This document shows, piece by piece, positions 50,592 to 59,626 of a stretch of DNA of 64,000 nucleotides (its first letter is position 1; the number at the start of each line of letters is the position of its first letter). Made by a program: the position numbers and the translations under genes. The stretch spans positions 434,001-498,000 of the forward strand of contig NZ_QNUM01000004.1 in the NCBI RefSeq assembly GCF_003574655.1, given 5' to 3'. This DNA comes from Cohaesibacter haloalkalitolerans. Lineage in GTDB: Bacteria > Pseudomonadota > Alphaproteobacteria > Rhizobiales > Cohaesibacteraceae. The notes below the pieces were generated by a model that saw only the letters and a program-made list of their open reading frames with translations, was not told the DNA's origin and ran no database searches.

Positions 50592-50988
50592 ATATCTGGC
50601 ATCCTTTGAAACTGGGATAAACATTTGAGGAAGAGGCAGGAAGGGAAATGAAAGAACGCGGCCAATAGGGAAGCGGGGCAGCCCGGGCATATGCAGCCCT
50701 GTCTCCGTGCCTGATCATGCAAAGATCTCCACACGAGGTCTTGGCCGGATCATAGAGGGACAGCAGCAAGCGTGCAAGCAGGGCAACGAGACACGGCGAC
50801 AGGGCACCACACCGGAGCCCCCCGAACCGGGGCAATTATTTTCGAAGCTATCAAATATTTTTGCAAAAATAAATAAACATCAAATCTTTAAATAAAGCTG
50901 CAACATTCTTATATAGATCTGACAACTTACCACCCGGCAGGTAAGTCAGCGGCTCAATACAGAATATTAAACGGATCAAGTCCCACTC
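50592..50988. other. Divergent regulatory region, GST / antiporter
   Basis: About 397 bases with no supported gene. The right half (50836-50920) is strongly AT-rich, and an ACTTAC-N10-GTAAGT inverted repeat sits at 50925-50946, just before the antiporter start. Confidence 0.55.
50925..50946. promoter_or_regulatory. Inverted repeat ACTTAC-N10-GTAAGT (copy 2)
   Basis: Same arms and same spacing as at 26633-26654. Here the stem extends inward by one base pair (ACTTACC/GGTAAGT). It lies 42 bases before the antiporter ATG, a position suited to a repressor site. Confidence 0.4.
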
Positions 50989-51939
50989 ATGATGATGTAT
51001 CTGTACCTCATTGGAGGTCTCGTCTTGCTCTTGGTTGCAGGCGACCTGCTTGTACGCGGAGCGATTACCCTCGCAACACGCCTGAGCATTCCTCCTTTGA
51101 TCATCGGCTTGACGATCGTCTCGTTTGGTACATCAGCGCCGGAGCTTATCATCTCCCTTGATGCCGCATTCAAGGGACTTGGCGGCATCTCGATCGGGAA
51201 CGTGGTTGGCTCCAACATCACCAACGTCCTGCTTGTCCTTGGCCTGCCCGCGCTTATCCGCCCCACCCAGTGCAGTGAAAGCGGTACGCGCTCAAGCACC
51301 GTTTTCATGATCGCGGTTTCCATTGTCTTCTCTGCCCTTTGCCTGCAGGGCGTTCTTGACCTTTCTTCCGGCATCGTGCTTCTGGCGTTGCTGACCTTCT
51401 TTCTTACCTGGACGGTCTGGACGTCACGCAAACAACGCGGCGAGCCGTGCGATCTGGTTGACGAGGAGCTCCTTGAAGAAGCCCCGTCAAATCTCGGCGT
51501 CGCCATCCTGTTCATCGTCATCGGCCTGATCGGGCTGCCGCTCGGCGGACATCTCACCATTGAGGGCGCCACTGGCATCGCCCGCACCTGGGGGGTCTCC
51601 GAAGCAGTCATCGGTCTCACCGTGGTCGCCCTTGGTACCTCGTTGCCAGAGCTGGCAACGACCCTCGTTGCTGCGATCCGCAATCAGGGTGCCATGGCCT
51701 TCGGCAACGTCATCGGTTCGAACATCTTCAACATCCTCGCCATCATGGGCCTGACGTCGACCATCATCCCCATCCATGTGCCGGAACGTGTGATCGGCAT
51801 GGACCTCTTGGTGATGGTGGCAACCGCATTGCTGATGCTGTTATTCACCGTCTTCAGGATGCCCCTGACACGAACGCGCGGCGCCATCATGGTTGCCGCC
51901 TACGCAGGCTATGTCGCCCTCGCCTTTGCCAGCCACTGA
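50989..51939 (+). CDS. Calcium/sodium antiporter (YrbG family)
   Basis: A 316-residue membrane protein with ten helices in two inverted halves. Each half carries the cation-binding alpha repeat of the Na+/Ca2+ exchanger superfamily: VSFGTSAPELIISLDAAF with GNVVGSNITN, and VALGTSLPELATTLVAAI with GNVIGSNIFN. A cytoplasmic loop of about 35 residues, rich in Glu and Asp, separates the halves. It should exchange Ca2+ or a similar cation against Na+. Three successive ATG codons begin at 50989 and the first is taken. An inverted-repeat operator candidate lies just upstream. Confidence 0.92.
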   Translation: MMMYLYLIGGLVLLLVAGDLLVRGAITLATRLSIPPLIIGLTIVSFGTSAPELIISLDAAFKGLGGISIGNVVGSNITNVLLVLGLPALIRPTQCSESGTRSSTVFMIAVSIVFSALCLQGVLDLSSGIVLLALLTFFLTWTVWTSRKQRGEPCDLVDEELLEEAPSNLGVAILFIVIGLIGLPLGGHLTIEGATGIARTWGVSEAVIGLTVVALGTSLPELATTLVAAIRNQGAMAFGNVIGSNIFNILAIMGLTSTIIPIHVPERVIGMDLLVMVATALLMLLFTVFRMPLTRTRGAIMVAAYAGYVALAFASH

Positions 51940-52051
51940 CCACATTTGCGGGCAGCAGCTCACAAGACCTGCGCCCGGAGAATTGACTTTTCGTTCCGAG
52001 TCATAGCCTGTAGACTGCCCGAGCAGATCATGGAACGCCCCTTCAGAGACA

Positions 52052-54103
52052 ATGAGCGACGAGACCATCACTTCCCAGACCGATACTCCGGATGCCCCGC
52101 TTCTGGAAGCGGAGCAAGCCGACCAGATGGCCGACGAGGCACTGACGTCAGAGGATTCTCTTGTGCCTGAAGGGCCGCAGACGGCTGGCGAACCGGAGAA
52201 ACGGCGCACGGGCTTTGACATCATCGCCGATTTCGTGCGCCGCTTGCCGGGTAGCCCCGGTGTCTATCGCATGCTCAATGCCAACGGCGATGTGCTCTAT
52301 GTCGGCAAGGCCAAGAATCTCAAGAAGCGCGTCACCAACTATTCCCGCCTCGGCAACCAGACCAACCGCATCCTGCGCATGATCCAGCTGACGGCCAGCA
52401 TGGAGTTCGTCACCACGGCGACGGAGACCGAGGCCCTGCTGCTGGAAGCAAACCTGATCAAGCGTCTCAGACCCCGCTTCAACGTTCTGCTGCGCGACGA
52501 CAAGAGCTTCCCCTACATCCTCATCGGTGAGGATCATGAAGCGCCGCAAATCGCCAAGCATCGCGGCGCTCGCAAGCGCAAGGCCAAATATTACGGCCCG
52601 TTTGCCTCGGCCAGCGCGGTGAATGACACCATCAATGCACTGCAAAAGGCCTTCCTGTTGCGGACTTGCACCGACTCCGTCTATGAGAGCCGCACCAGAC
52701 CCTGCCTGCTGCACCAGATCAAGCGCTGCGCCGCGCCCTGCACAGGGGAAATTTCGCCCGAAGGCTATGCCGAACTGGTCAAGGAAGCCCACCTGTTCCT
52801 GACCGGCAAGAGCCAGACCGTGCGCAAGGAAATCTCCGAGCGCATGCAGGAAGCCTCCGAACAGCTCGATTTCGAGCGCGCCGCCATCTATCGCGACAGG
52901 CTCGCCGCGCTCAGTCACATCCAGTCCCATCAGGGCATCAATCCGCAGAACACCGAAGAAGCGGACGTCTTCGCCTGCTATCAGGACGGCGGTCAGACCT
53001 GCATTCAGGTCTTCTTCTTCCGCACCGGGCAGAACTGGGGCAACCGCGCCTATTTCCCCAAGGCCGACAAGACACAGGACGAGGTCGAAGTGCTCAGTGC
53101 CTTCGTCGCCCAGTTCTATGACAACAAGCCCTGCCCGCGTCTCGTGTTGCTCTCGCATGCCATTGAGGAACAGGATCTCGTGGCCGAAGCGCTGACCAGC
53201 AAATCCGAGCAGAAGGTTTCTATTCTGGTGCCGCAGCGGGGCGAAAAGAAGGAGCTGGTCGATCACGCTCTGGCCAATGCCCGCGAAGCCCTGGGGCGCC
53301 GCCTTGCCGAAACATCCAGCCAGACCCGCCTGCTCGACGGGGTGGCCGAGGTATTCGACCTGCCAGCCCGCCCCAATCGCATCGAAGTCTATGACAACAG
53401 CCACATTCAGGGCACCAATGCCGTTGGTGGCATGATCGTGGCCGGGCCGGAAGGCTTCATGAAGAACCAGTATCGCAAGTTCAACATCAAGTCGACAGAC
53501 ATCACCCCCGGCGATGATTTCGGCATGATGCGCGAAGTGTTGCAGCGCCGCTTCTCCCGCCTGCTCAAGGAAAACGGCCCGAGGCCGTCGGCCAGCGAAG
53601 CGGAAGAAAAGAGCAATGTGAGCAAGAACGGCCACATGCCCGACCCGGCCTGGCCCGACCTGTTGCTGATAGACGGTGGTCTTGGCCAGTTGAATGCCGT
53701 TCGCGAAATCCTTGCCGATCTCGGCATCCACGATCTGCCGATGGTTGGTGTTGCCAAGGGGCCGGACCGGGATGCAGGTCGCGAGCATTTCTTCGTGCCC
53801 GGCAAGGAAAGCTTCATGCTACCCTTGCGCGATCCGGTGCTCTATTTCATCCAACGCCTGCGTGACGAGGCCCACCGCTTTGCCATCGGCACCCACAGGG
53901 CCCGGCGGTCAAAGGCCATTTCCCAGACCGGGCTTGAGGATATTCCAGGCATCGGACCGGCCCGCAAACGCGCCCTGTTGCATCATTTCGGCACGGCAAA
54001 GGCCGTCCGCAGCGCCGCCCTCTCCGACCTGCTGGCCGTTGATGGCATATCCGAACAGATGGCCAATTCGATCCACGCCTATTTCCACGATGATGACGGC
54101 TGA
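52052..54103 (+). CDS. uvrC: Excinuclease ABC subunit C
   Basis: A 683-residue nuclease of nucleotide excision repair. After a 55-residue acidic extension, the GIY-YIG nuclease domain ([20 protein letters not shown]) makes the 3' incision. The UVR motif ([20 protein letters not shown]) binds UvrB. The RNase-H-like 5' nuclease has [20 protein letters not shown] and [20 protein letters not shown]. Tandem helix-hairpin-helix motifs end the protein ([20 protein letters not shown]). The ATG at 52052 is taken by position, without a strong ribosome binding site. pgsA follows at about 100 bases. Confidence 0.97.
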   Translation: MSDETITSQTDTPDAPLLEAEQADQMADEALTSEDSLVPEGPQTAGEPEKRRTGFDIIADFVRRLPGSPGVYRMLNANGDVLYVGKAKNLKKRVTNYSRLGNQTNRILRMIQLTASMEFVTTATETEALLLEANLIKRLRPRFNVLLRDDKSFPYILIGEDHEAPQIAKHRGARKRKAKYYGPFASASAVNDTINALQKAFLLRTCTDSVYESRTRPCLLHQIKRCAAPCTGEISPEGYAELVKEAHLFLTGKSQTVRKEISERMQEASEQLDFERAAIYRDRLAALSHIQSHQGINPQNTEEADVFACYQDGGQTCIQVFFFRTGQNWGNRAYFPKADKTQDEVEVLSAFVAQFYDNKPCPRLVLLSHAIEEQDLVAEALTSKSEQKVSILVPQRGEKKELVDHALANAREALGRRLAETSSQTRLLDGVAEVFDLPARPNRIEVYDNSHIQGTNAVGGMIVAGPEGFMKNQYRKFNIKSTDITPGDDFGMMREVLQRRFSRLLKENGPRPSASEAEEKSNVSKNGHMPDPAWPDLLLIDGGLGQLNAVREILADLGIHDLPMVGVAKGPDRDAGREHFFVPGKESFMLPLRDPVLYFIQRLRDEAHRFAIGTHRARRSKAISQTGLEDIPGIGPARKRALLHHFGTAKAVRSAALSDLLAVDGISEQMANSIHAYFHDDDG

Positions 54104-54207
54104 TTTGCCATCCGACCGGTTAGCCGCATTGACGAGAATGCACTGGACGTGCTTTGAAGGGGCGTGATAGTTTCCACCAACCCAGTCCCAGAAGAGAGCT
54201 GCCCGCC

Positions 54208-54783
54208 ATGACCGGCTCAAAAACCTTCAATATTCCAAACATTCTGACCATTGCCCGCATCGTTGCTGTTCCGGCGATTGTCGTGTGCATGCTTTGGCCA
54301 ACCCATGACTGGGCTCGCTGGACAGCTCTGGCGCTTTTCAGCGCGGCGGCAATCACCGATTTTTTCGATGGCTATCTGGCCCGTCGCTGGAACCTTCAGT
54401 CCGCCCTTGGCCGCATGCTCGACCCGATCGCCGACAAGCTGCTGGTCTCGGTCAGCATCCTGATGCTCACCAATGACCATACCCTGTCCTCGTTCCATAT
54501 CTGGGCTGGCGTGATCATCCTCTGCCGTGAGATCCTCGTCTCGGGCCTGCGCGAGTTCCTTGCAGGCCTTCAGGTCAGCGTACCCGTGACCCGGCTGGCG
54601 AAGTGGAAAACAACCGCCCAGCTGGTTGCCATCGGCTTTCTGCTGGCTGGCCCTGCGGGCGACAAGGTCTGGCCGTTTGTATCCGATCTCGGATTGACGC
54701 TGCTCTGGATTTCTGCACTGCTGACCCTCTATACCGGGTATGACTATTTCCGGGCAGGCTTGCAATATCTCCTCGAAGACTGA
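54208..54783 (+). CDS. pgsA: CDP-diacylglycerol-glycerol-3-phosphate 3-phosphatidyltransferase
   Basis: A 191-residue integral membrane enzyme that commits CDP-diacylglycerol to phosphatidylglycerol and cardiolipin. The CDP-alcohol phosphotransferase signature is complete: DFFDGYLARRWNLQSALGRM followed by LDPIADK. The start NIPNILTIARIVAVPAIVV is typical. ATG 54208 (MTGSKTFNIPN) follows GAAGAGA. A longer in-frame start at 54154 is not needed. It sits between uvrC and moaD, an order seen in many alphaproteobacteria. Confidence 0.95.
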   Translation: MTGSKTFNIPNILTIARIVAVPAIVVCMLWPTHDWARWTALALFSAAAITDFFDGYLARRWNLQSALGRMLDPIADKLLVSVSILMLTNDHTLSSFHIWAGVIILCREILVSGLREFLAGLQVSVPVTRLAKWKTTAQLVAIGFLLAGPAGDKVWPFVSDLGLTLLWISALLTLYTGYDYFRAGLQYLLED

Positions 54784-54863
54784 TAGTTTACGAGGGCAAT
54801 CGCGACCATCCGCCCGGCGGTCGCCAGCGATCGCCACTCACACCGCGCATCGGGAGGTCCATC

Positions 54864-55115
54864 ATGAAACTTGTCTATTTCGCCTGGCTAAGAGAGCATA
54901 TCGGCCTGGATGAAGAGCGGATCGATCTGCCCGCCAGCGTCAAGAATGTCCGCGACCTCATCAACTGGCAGCAGTCCCGTGGTGAAGGCTATGCCCGTGC
55001 CTTTGCCGACCCGGAAACCGTGCGTGTGGCACTGGACCAGTTCCACGCCGAGCATGACGAAGCCGTCGGCACCGCCGAGGAAATCGCCTTCTTCCCGCCA
55101 ATGACCGGCGGTTGA
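54864..55115 (+). CDS. moaD: Molybdopterin synthase sulfur carrier subunit MoaD
   Basis: An 83-residue ubiquitin-fold protein that ends with the required Gly-Gly (FFPPMTGG). Its C-terminus is thiocarboxylated and donates sulfur to make the molybdopterin dithiolene. It begins MKLVYFAWLREHIGLDEERI with GGGAGGT ahead of the ATG. It is the first of the moaD-moaE pair. The cofactor is needed by molybdoenzymes such as MsrP in this window. Confidence 0.95.
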   Translation: MKLVYFAWLREHIGLDEERIDLPASVKNVRDLINWQQSRGEGYARAFADPETVRVALDQFHAEHDEAVGTAEEIAFFPPMTGG

Positions 55116-55145
55116 GACCAAAGCATCCCGACCATCCAGCCCTCA

Positions 55146-55185
55146 CACCCTACTCAGGACCCGCCCACCCTACTTAGGACCCGCC
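55146..55185 (+). repeat. Tandem 20-bp duplication carrying the moaE ribosome binding region
   Basis: CACCCTACTCAGGACCCGCC (55146-55165) is followed at once by a second copy with one T/C difference (55166-55185). The second copy abuts the moaE ATG, and each copy carries an AGGA, so the ribosome binding site is duplicated. Confidence 0.85.
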
Positions 55186-55641
55186 ATGACTGTTTCGCTG
55201 CAACGTGAGGATTTCGACATCTCGGCAGAAATCGATCGTCTGGTCGACGGGCGCACCTCGGTTGGGGCTGCGGTTACCTTCACCGGGCTTGTCCGTGACA
55301 TGGTGCATGACCAGCGCATTCTGGACATGACACTTGAGCACTATCCGGCGATGGCACAAAACGAGCTTGAGCGCATCGAACAGCAGGCCCGCAGCCGCTG
55401 GCCTGCCCTCACCGGCACTCGCATCATCCATCGTTTCGGAACCTTGATGCCCGGCGACCGGATCGTTCTGGTGATCACCCTGTCCTCCCACCGTCAGGTC
55501 GCCTTCGAAGCGGCCGAATTCATCATGGACTTCCTCAAAAGCCGCGCCCCCTTCTGGAAGAAGGAACGCACCGAGCAAGGCGAAGCCAGCTGGGTTGCTG
55601 CAAAAGATGAAGACGACAAAGCCCGCCTGCGCTGGCAATAG
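55186..55641 (+). CDS. moaE: Molybdopterin synthase catalytic subunit MoaE
   Basis: A 151-residue catalytic subunit that transfers sulfur from MoaD to precursor Z (cyclic pyranopterin). Family segments are AAVTFTGLVRDMVHDQRILD, LEHYPAMAQNELERI, IIHRFGTLMPGDRIVLV and the C-terminal FLKSRAPFWKKERTEQGEAS containing the catalytic lysine region. The ATG lies directly behind a tandem duplication. It is the last recognisable gene before the AT-rich orphan. Confidence 0.95.
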   Translation: MTVSLQREDFDISAEIDRLVDGRTSVGAAVTFTGLVRDMVHDQRILDMTLEHYPAMAQNELERIEQQARSRWPALTGTRIIHRFGTLMPGDRIVLVITLSSHRQVAFEAAEFIMDFLKSRAPFWKKERTEQGEASWVAAKDEDDKARLRWQ

Positions 55642-55987
55642 CCGGAACAAAGAACAGGTCGAGATCGTCTCGTGCGTCAAGCCTACACAGCCCGCGCTCG
55701 CCCCATCGCGCAAGTGACGGCTCTGCGAACGAAGGGAACATTGGGCGATGAAAGTCTTGTATGGCGGGCATGCAAGACTGGCCTGAAGCAGGAATATCCT
55801 GCAGGTGCGAACCCTGATGCCCCCAGCGAAAGCAAACTTTGAATAGGCTTATTGGCGCATAGTTATAAGAAGTACCTATTCGGACCGAATTGCCTCATTT
55901 GAATAGTTCGGAATAGCTGTTAATTATAGTCGGCTTTTATTCCATCCTGATTGTGGTTTCAGGCGTACCAAAAAGGGAAATCAGGTC
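55642..55987. other. Intergenic region before the AT-rich orphan gene
   Basis: About 346 bases with no supported gene. The base composition drops to AT-rich from about 55840 and stays so through the following gene, which marks a probable left boundary of acquired DNA. I see no direct repeats or integrase remnants. Confidence 0.5.
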
Positions 55988-56770
55988 ATGATCAGGTTTG
56001 CGATTTTCTTCCTCAAAATCACCTTTTTTGTTCCGCTGTTTTGTCTCCTTTTTGGGTATCTGCTAAGTGTCGCTTGGCCGTACATGTACACAGAGTCCGA
56101 GCAAGATACTTGCAGCTTTGGAACGGTGAGTAACGAGAAATATCGCGAATATTTATCAGAAATGAAATGGCGAGCTTTATGGGAATGGCCTCCATTGTCT
56201 GAAGAAGTTGATGTTTACGCTGGTCAAATTCCTCGTAAGGGTTCTTTGATCTATCGGCTTAATAGTGCCCTCCAGGAAGCCGAAGGGTTTTATGAACAGC
56301 TCGCAATTGCTCATGCAGTCATGCGAGCATCTGGCATGCGCTTAAGAGAAAGAAAGCCCCTTGTAAACGGCAAGTACTCAAGAGATTGGATGCTAAAACC
56401 TTATTACGAAGAGGGATATGCTTTCTACAAGCTCGCATATTCATATGAATTTACAACACTCAGCGACGCCCTATTCCCACTGCGTATGTTTAAATTTGAT
56501 CAGAAGTCTTTCATTGCCTTTCTTGGATCAGAAGCACGCATAAAAAGCGGTCCAGGTCGGACGGCCAATGGATTAATTGAGGTGACAGTAGGGGACAAAG
56601 ACCTATTTATGAACGGCCCGCCTCCTGGTGAGTCCTACTTTCCCTTGTTTCCAACATTTACCGATTATGAAAACGCTTATCAGCGCTGCCCAACTGTTCC
56701 CAGCGAAGCATGGGTAGAGGCTTATGAGCGCGCGCTTGAACCCATGGCCAACAAGAACGCATCTCGATGA
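55988..56770 (+). CDS. AT-rich orphan gene, predicted membrane-anchored protein of unknown function
   Basis: A 260-residue protein. An N-terminal hydrophobic segment (about 4-32, FAIFFLKITFFVPLFCLLFG) is probably a single membrane anchor, so the remainder would be periplasmic. The rest is mixed alpha/beta in appearance and rich in Tyr, Trp and Phe. Cys42 and Cys239 are the only cysteines outside the anchor. No family is recognised. Sampled lines of the gene are 33-43 percent GC against roughly 58-60 for its neighbours, and codon use differs, which suggests horizontal gain. It is transcribed alone between moaE and ilvE. The start ATG 55988 lacks a strong ribosome binding site (AGGTC upstream). 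Confidence 0.7.
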   Translation: MIRFAIFFLKITFFVPLFCLLFGYLLSVAWPYMYTESEQDTCSFGTVSNEKYREYLSEMKWRALWEWPPLSEEVDVYAGQIPRKGSLIYRLNSALQEAEGFYEQLAIAHAVMRASGMRLRERKPLVNGKYSRDWMLKPYYEEGYAFYKLAYSYEFTTLSDALFPLRMFKFDQKSFIAFLGSEARIKSGPGRTANGLIEVTVGDKDLFMNGPPPGESYFPLFPTFTDYENAYQRCPTVPSEAWVEAYERALEPMANKNASR

Positions 56771-57010
56771 GTATTTTCTGCGAGACAGCATAGAAAGGCA
56801 GTGCCGACGAAGTTTGCAATCTAACTAGGCGGTGTCCTATACAAATGTCCGCATCCGAGCAATACACAGCTGCAGCTCATCAAAACTCGCATGATGGTGG
56901 TGTATCGCGACTTCCGGCAGCCCCTTATTGCGACTGCCAATGTTCTTTCATTTTGAAGGTCTCGAAAGGGCTCAATCCAGACCAACAGCAGCCAACCAAC
57001 CGCCCCCCGG

Positions 57011-57048
57011 CAAAAAGAAAGCGCCGCATGTTTGTGCATGCGGCGCTT
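57011..57048 (-). terminator. Terminator of ilvE
   Basis: A 12-bp stem, AAGCGCCGCATG with CATGCGGCGCTT (57019-57048). On the reverse strand it is followed by TCTTTTTG. Confidence 0.92.
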
Positions 57049-57072
57049 GCCCGTCTTGGAAGGTGATTGTTA

Positions 57073-57963
57073 TTACTCTGCTGCAACGGCCTTTGGCGAG
57101 ACTTCGTCGGTGTAGTCATGCATCAGGCGTTCGGTCAGTGCGCCGGGCTTGAAGGTATACTGGCTGATCGAGGCAACTGGCGTGATTTCAGCTGCGGTAC
57201 CGGTCAGGAAGCATTCTTCCATGTCGGCCATTTCCTCTGGCAGGATCTTGCGTTCCTGAACCTCGATGCCGCGACGTTTTGCCAGCTCGATAACGGTCTG
57301 GCGGGTGATGCCATCAAGGAAGCTGTCCGGACGCGGCGTGTGGATGACGCCGTCCTTGATGAAGAAGACGTTGGCGCCGGTTGCTTCGGCAACATAGCCT
57401 TCATGATCGAGCATGATGGCGTCGGTGAAGCCCTTGTCGTTGGCGGCATGCTTGGACAGCGTGCAGATCATGTAGAGACCGGCAGCCTTGGCCTTGCACG
57501 GGATGGTGCGCGGATCCGGACGACGCCAGTCGGCGATCATCAGGTGCAGGCCTTTCATGCGCTCTTCCAGAGAGAAGTAGGAAGGCCATTCCCATGCAGC
57601 AACAGCAACATGGATCTTGCAGTCATGCGCACCGATACCCATGGATTCAGCGCCGCGCCATGCGACCGGACGCAGATACCCGTCGGTGAGATTGTTCTTG
57701 ACCAGAACGTCCTTCTGGATCTGCATCAGCTCTTCGCGGGTATAAGGCAGGTCGAAACCGAGAGCCTTGGCCGAAGCGATCAGGCGGTCGGTGTGTTCCT
57801 TGAGCTTGAAAATCTCGCCACCATAAGCGCGCACACCTTCAAACACGGTGGAACCGTAATGCAGACCATGGCTGAGAACGTGAACTTTCGCGTTCTTCCA
57901 GTCGACATATTCACCGTTATACCAGATACTTCCTTCGCGCTGATCAAATGCTAAATCGGCCAT
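57073..57963 (-). CDS. ilvE: Branched-chain amino acid aminotransferase
   Basis: A 296-residue class IV PLP aminotransferase that makes leucine, isoleucine and valine from their keto acids. The PLP lysine is probably Lys159 in PCKAKAAGLYMICTLSK. Other family segments are HVLSHGLHYGSTVFEGVRAY, DAIMLDHEGYVAEATGANVF and CFLTGTAAEITPVASI. ATG 57963 follows AGGAG by seven bases. An upstream in-frame start would add 34 unrelated residues. It diverges from the petP-petR-kinase cluster, the usual layout in Rhizobiales. Confidence 0.95.
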   Translation of the reverse strand: MADLAFDQREGSIWYNGEYVDWKNAKVHVLSHGLHYGSTVFEGVRAYGGEIFKLKEHTDRLIASAKALGFDLPYTREELMQIQKDVLVKNNLTDGYLRPVAWRGAESMGIGAHDCKIHVAVAAWEWPSYFSLEERMKGLHLMIADWRRPDPRTIPCKAKAAGLYMICTLSKHAANDKGFTDAIMLDHEGYVAEATGANVFFIKDGVIHTPRPDSFLDGITRQTVIELAKRRGIEVQERKILPEEMADMEECFLTGTAAEITPVASISQYTFKPGALTERLMHDYTDEVSPKAVAAE

Positions 57964-58318
57964 CGTTTCACTCCTGACAATTCCGTCGGTTCTTCGCCGA
58001 TGGATAACTCCAACCCGGTTTCGAAATTGAAAATTCCTCTTGCACCCAGGCCAGTTCCATTTCATTCATTCCGCCGAAAGATTGAAATGAGATGATTTTT
58101 CATCAAACTTTGAACAATCATTTCGCGGATCATGTTCAATGTGTAACAAACGAAATAAATTAAGTCAACAATGCTGACATATATTGCGCACCGCCAGATA
58201 ACAGATGACAAAACGGTTTTGACCATATATTGAGGGATAGTGAGAAGAATTTTCTCATTGAGCCCGGCGACGCCGAACCAATAATCGCCAGCCAACAGCG
58301 AGAAGAGAAAAATAAAAA

Positions 58319-58873
58319 ATGACGAGAAAAGAGGTGGACAGCCCGGATGCAATCACTTTTCCCATGTCGGAAGAGGATGGCATCTCATTTGAGCTGATCG
58401 AATTGCTGTTTTTCGCCTACCGGGATTTCGTCGCCGACCCGGACACAATGCTCGCTTCCCTGTCTTACGGGCGCGCCCACCACCGGGTGCTGCATTTTGT
58501 CAACCGCAGGCCCGGCATCACGGTCGCCAACCTGCTCGACATACTGGCGATCACCAAGCAGAGTCTGGCGCGCGTTCTCAAGCAACTCATCGAAGACGGC
58601 TTCATCACGCAGCAACAGGGCGACTCGGACCGCCGCCAGCGCATGCTCTATCCGACAGTCAAGGGCCGCGAGCTGGCGCTGGAAATCTCAAAATGTCAGG
58701 CCCGCCGCATCGAGGAAGCACTTCAGACTTTGCCTCCGGAGACAAAGCAGGCTAGTAAGGCTTTTCTATATGCCATGATTGAGCCGCAAGGCCGCCCTAT
58801 CGTGCGAAGCCTCAACCATGGACTGGAAGCCCTGAATGTGATCGAGCCGGCCCCGTCAAGCCGACGCAAGTGA
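58319..58873 (+). CDS. MarR-family regulator, PetP-like
   Basis: A 184-residue MarR regulator. The winged helix spans about 55-125 (NRRPGITVANLLDILAITKQ then SLARVLKQLIEDGFITQQQ), and DSDRRQRMLYPTVKGREL is the wing. Its place directly before an OmpR-type response regulator corresponds to petP-petR of Rhodobacter capsulatus. Orthology is inferred from order and family. ATG 58319 lies 14 bases before the end of an A-rich tract and has only AGAAGAG upstream. ATG 58364 is an alternative start. It lies 13 bases before the response regulator gene. Confidence 0.85.
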   Translation: MTRKEVDSPDAITFPMSEEDGISFELIELLFFAYRDFVADPDTMLASLSYGRAHHRVLHFVNRRPGITVANLLDILAITKQSLARVLKQLIEDGFITQQQGDSDRRQRMLYPTVKGRELALEISKCQARRIEEALQTLPPETKQASKAFLYAMIEPQGRPIVRSLNHGLEALNVIEPAPSSRRK

Positions 58874-58886
58874 GAGACAAAACACC

Positions 58887-59588
58887 ATGACAAGCGCCGC
58901 CCAACCGCTGCCGGACAATGCGCAACATCTGCTGGTGATCGACGACGACAGCCGCATCCGCAGCCTCCTTCAGCGTTATCTGTCAAAAAACGGCTTTCGA
59001 GTCACCACGGCGCAGAATGCTCAGGAGGCACGCAACACCATTTCCGGCCTCACCTTCGATCTGCTCATTCTGGACGTCATGATGCCGGGCGAGAGCGGCA
59101 TGGAGCTGGCCGCCGACCTGTGCAAGACCAATCCTGTCCCAATCCTGATGCTGACAGCCCGAGCCGAAGCGGAAAGCCGCATTCAGGGGCTGGAGATCGG
59201 CGTTGCCGACTATGTCTCCAAGCCCTTCGAGCCGCGAGAATTGCTGCTGCGCATCCGCAATATCCTCAAGCGCAACGAGAGCCTGCCCCAAAGCCCGATC
59301 GACGAGGTCACCTTCGGCCCCTTCCGCTTCAAGCTCGAACGTCAGGAGCTGCTGTGCGGCGAAGACGTCATCCGCCTCACCGACCGCGAGCGCGAGCTTC
59401 TGTGCCTGTTTGCCGCCCAGCCTGGTGCAACGGTAACGCGCCTCGCCCTCGCCGGGGAAGACGGCACCGGTGAACGCACAGTCGATGTCCAGATCAACCG
59501 CCTGCGACGCAAGATCGAACCCGACCCCTCCAATCCCATCTACCTGCAAACCATCCGCGGCATCGGCTATCGCCTGCTGACGGATTGA
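58887..59588 (+). CDS. OmpR/PhoB-family response regulator, PetR-like
   Basis: A 233-residue two-component response regulator. The receiver domain has the acidic pocket IDDD at 18-21, the phosphoacceptor Asp63 in LILDVMMPGESG, and Lys112 in VSKPFEP. The C-terminal winged helix contains LTDRERELLCLFA and VDVQINRLRRKIEPDPSNPI. In R. capsulatus the petR homologue lies next to cytochrome bc1 genes, though not here. The cognate sensor is the kinase starting 39 bases downstream. Target promoters are unknown. Confidence 0.92.
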   Translation: MTSAAQPLPDNAQHLLVIDDDSRIRSLLQRYLSKNGFRVTTAQNAQEARNTISGLTFDLLILDVMMPGESGMELAADLCKTNPVPILMLTARAEAESRIQGLEIGVADYVSKPFEPRELLLRIRNILKRNESLPQSPIDEVTFGPFRFKLERQELLCGEDVIRLTDRERELLCLFAAQPGATVTRLALAGEDGTGERTVDVQINRLRRKIEPDPSNPIYLQTIRGIGYRLLTD

Positions 59589-59626
59589 GCTACAAGCGCA
59601 AGGTGGATGAGCGATAAAACGAGCAG

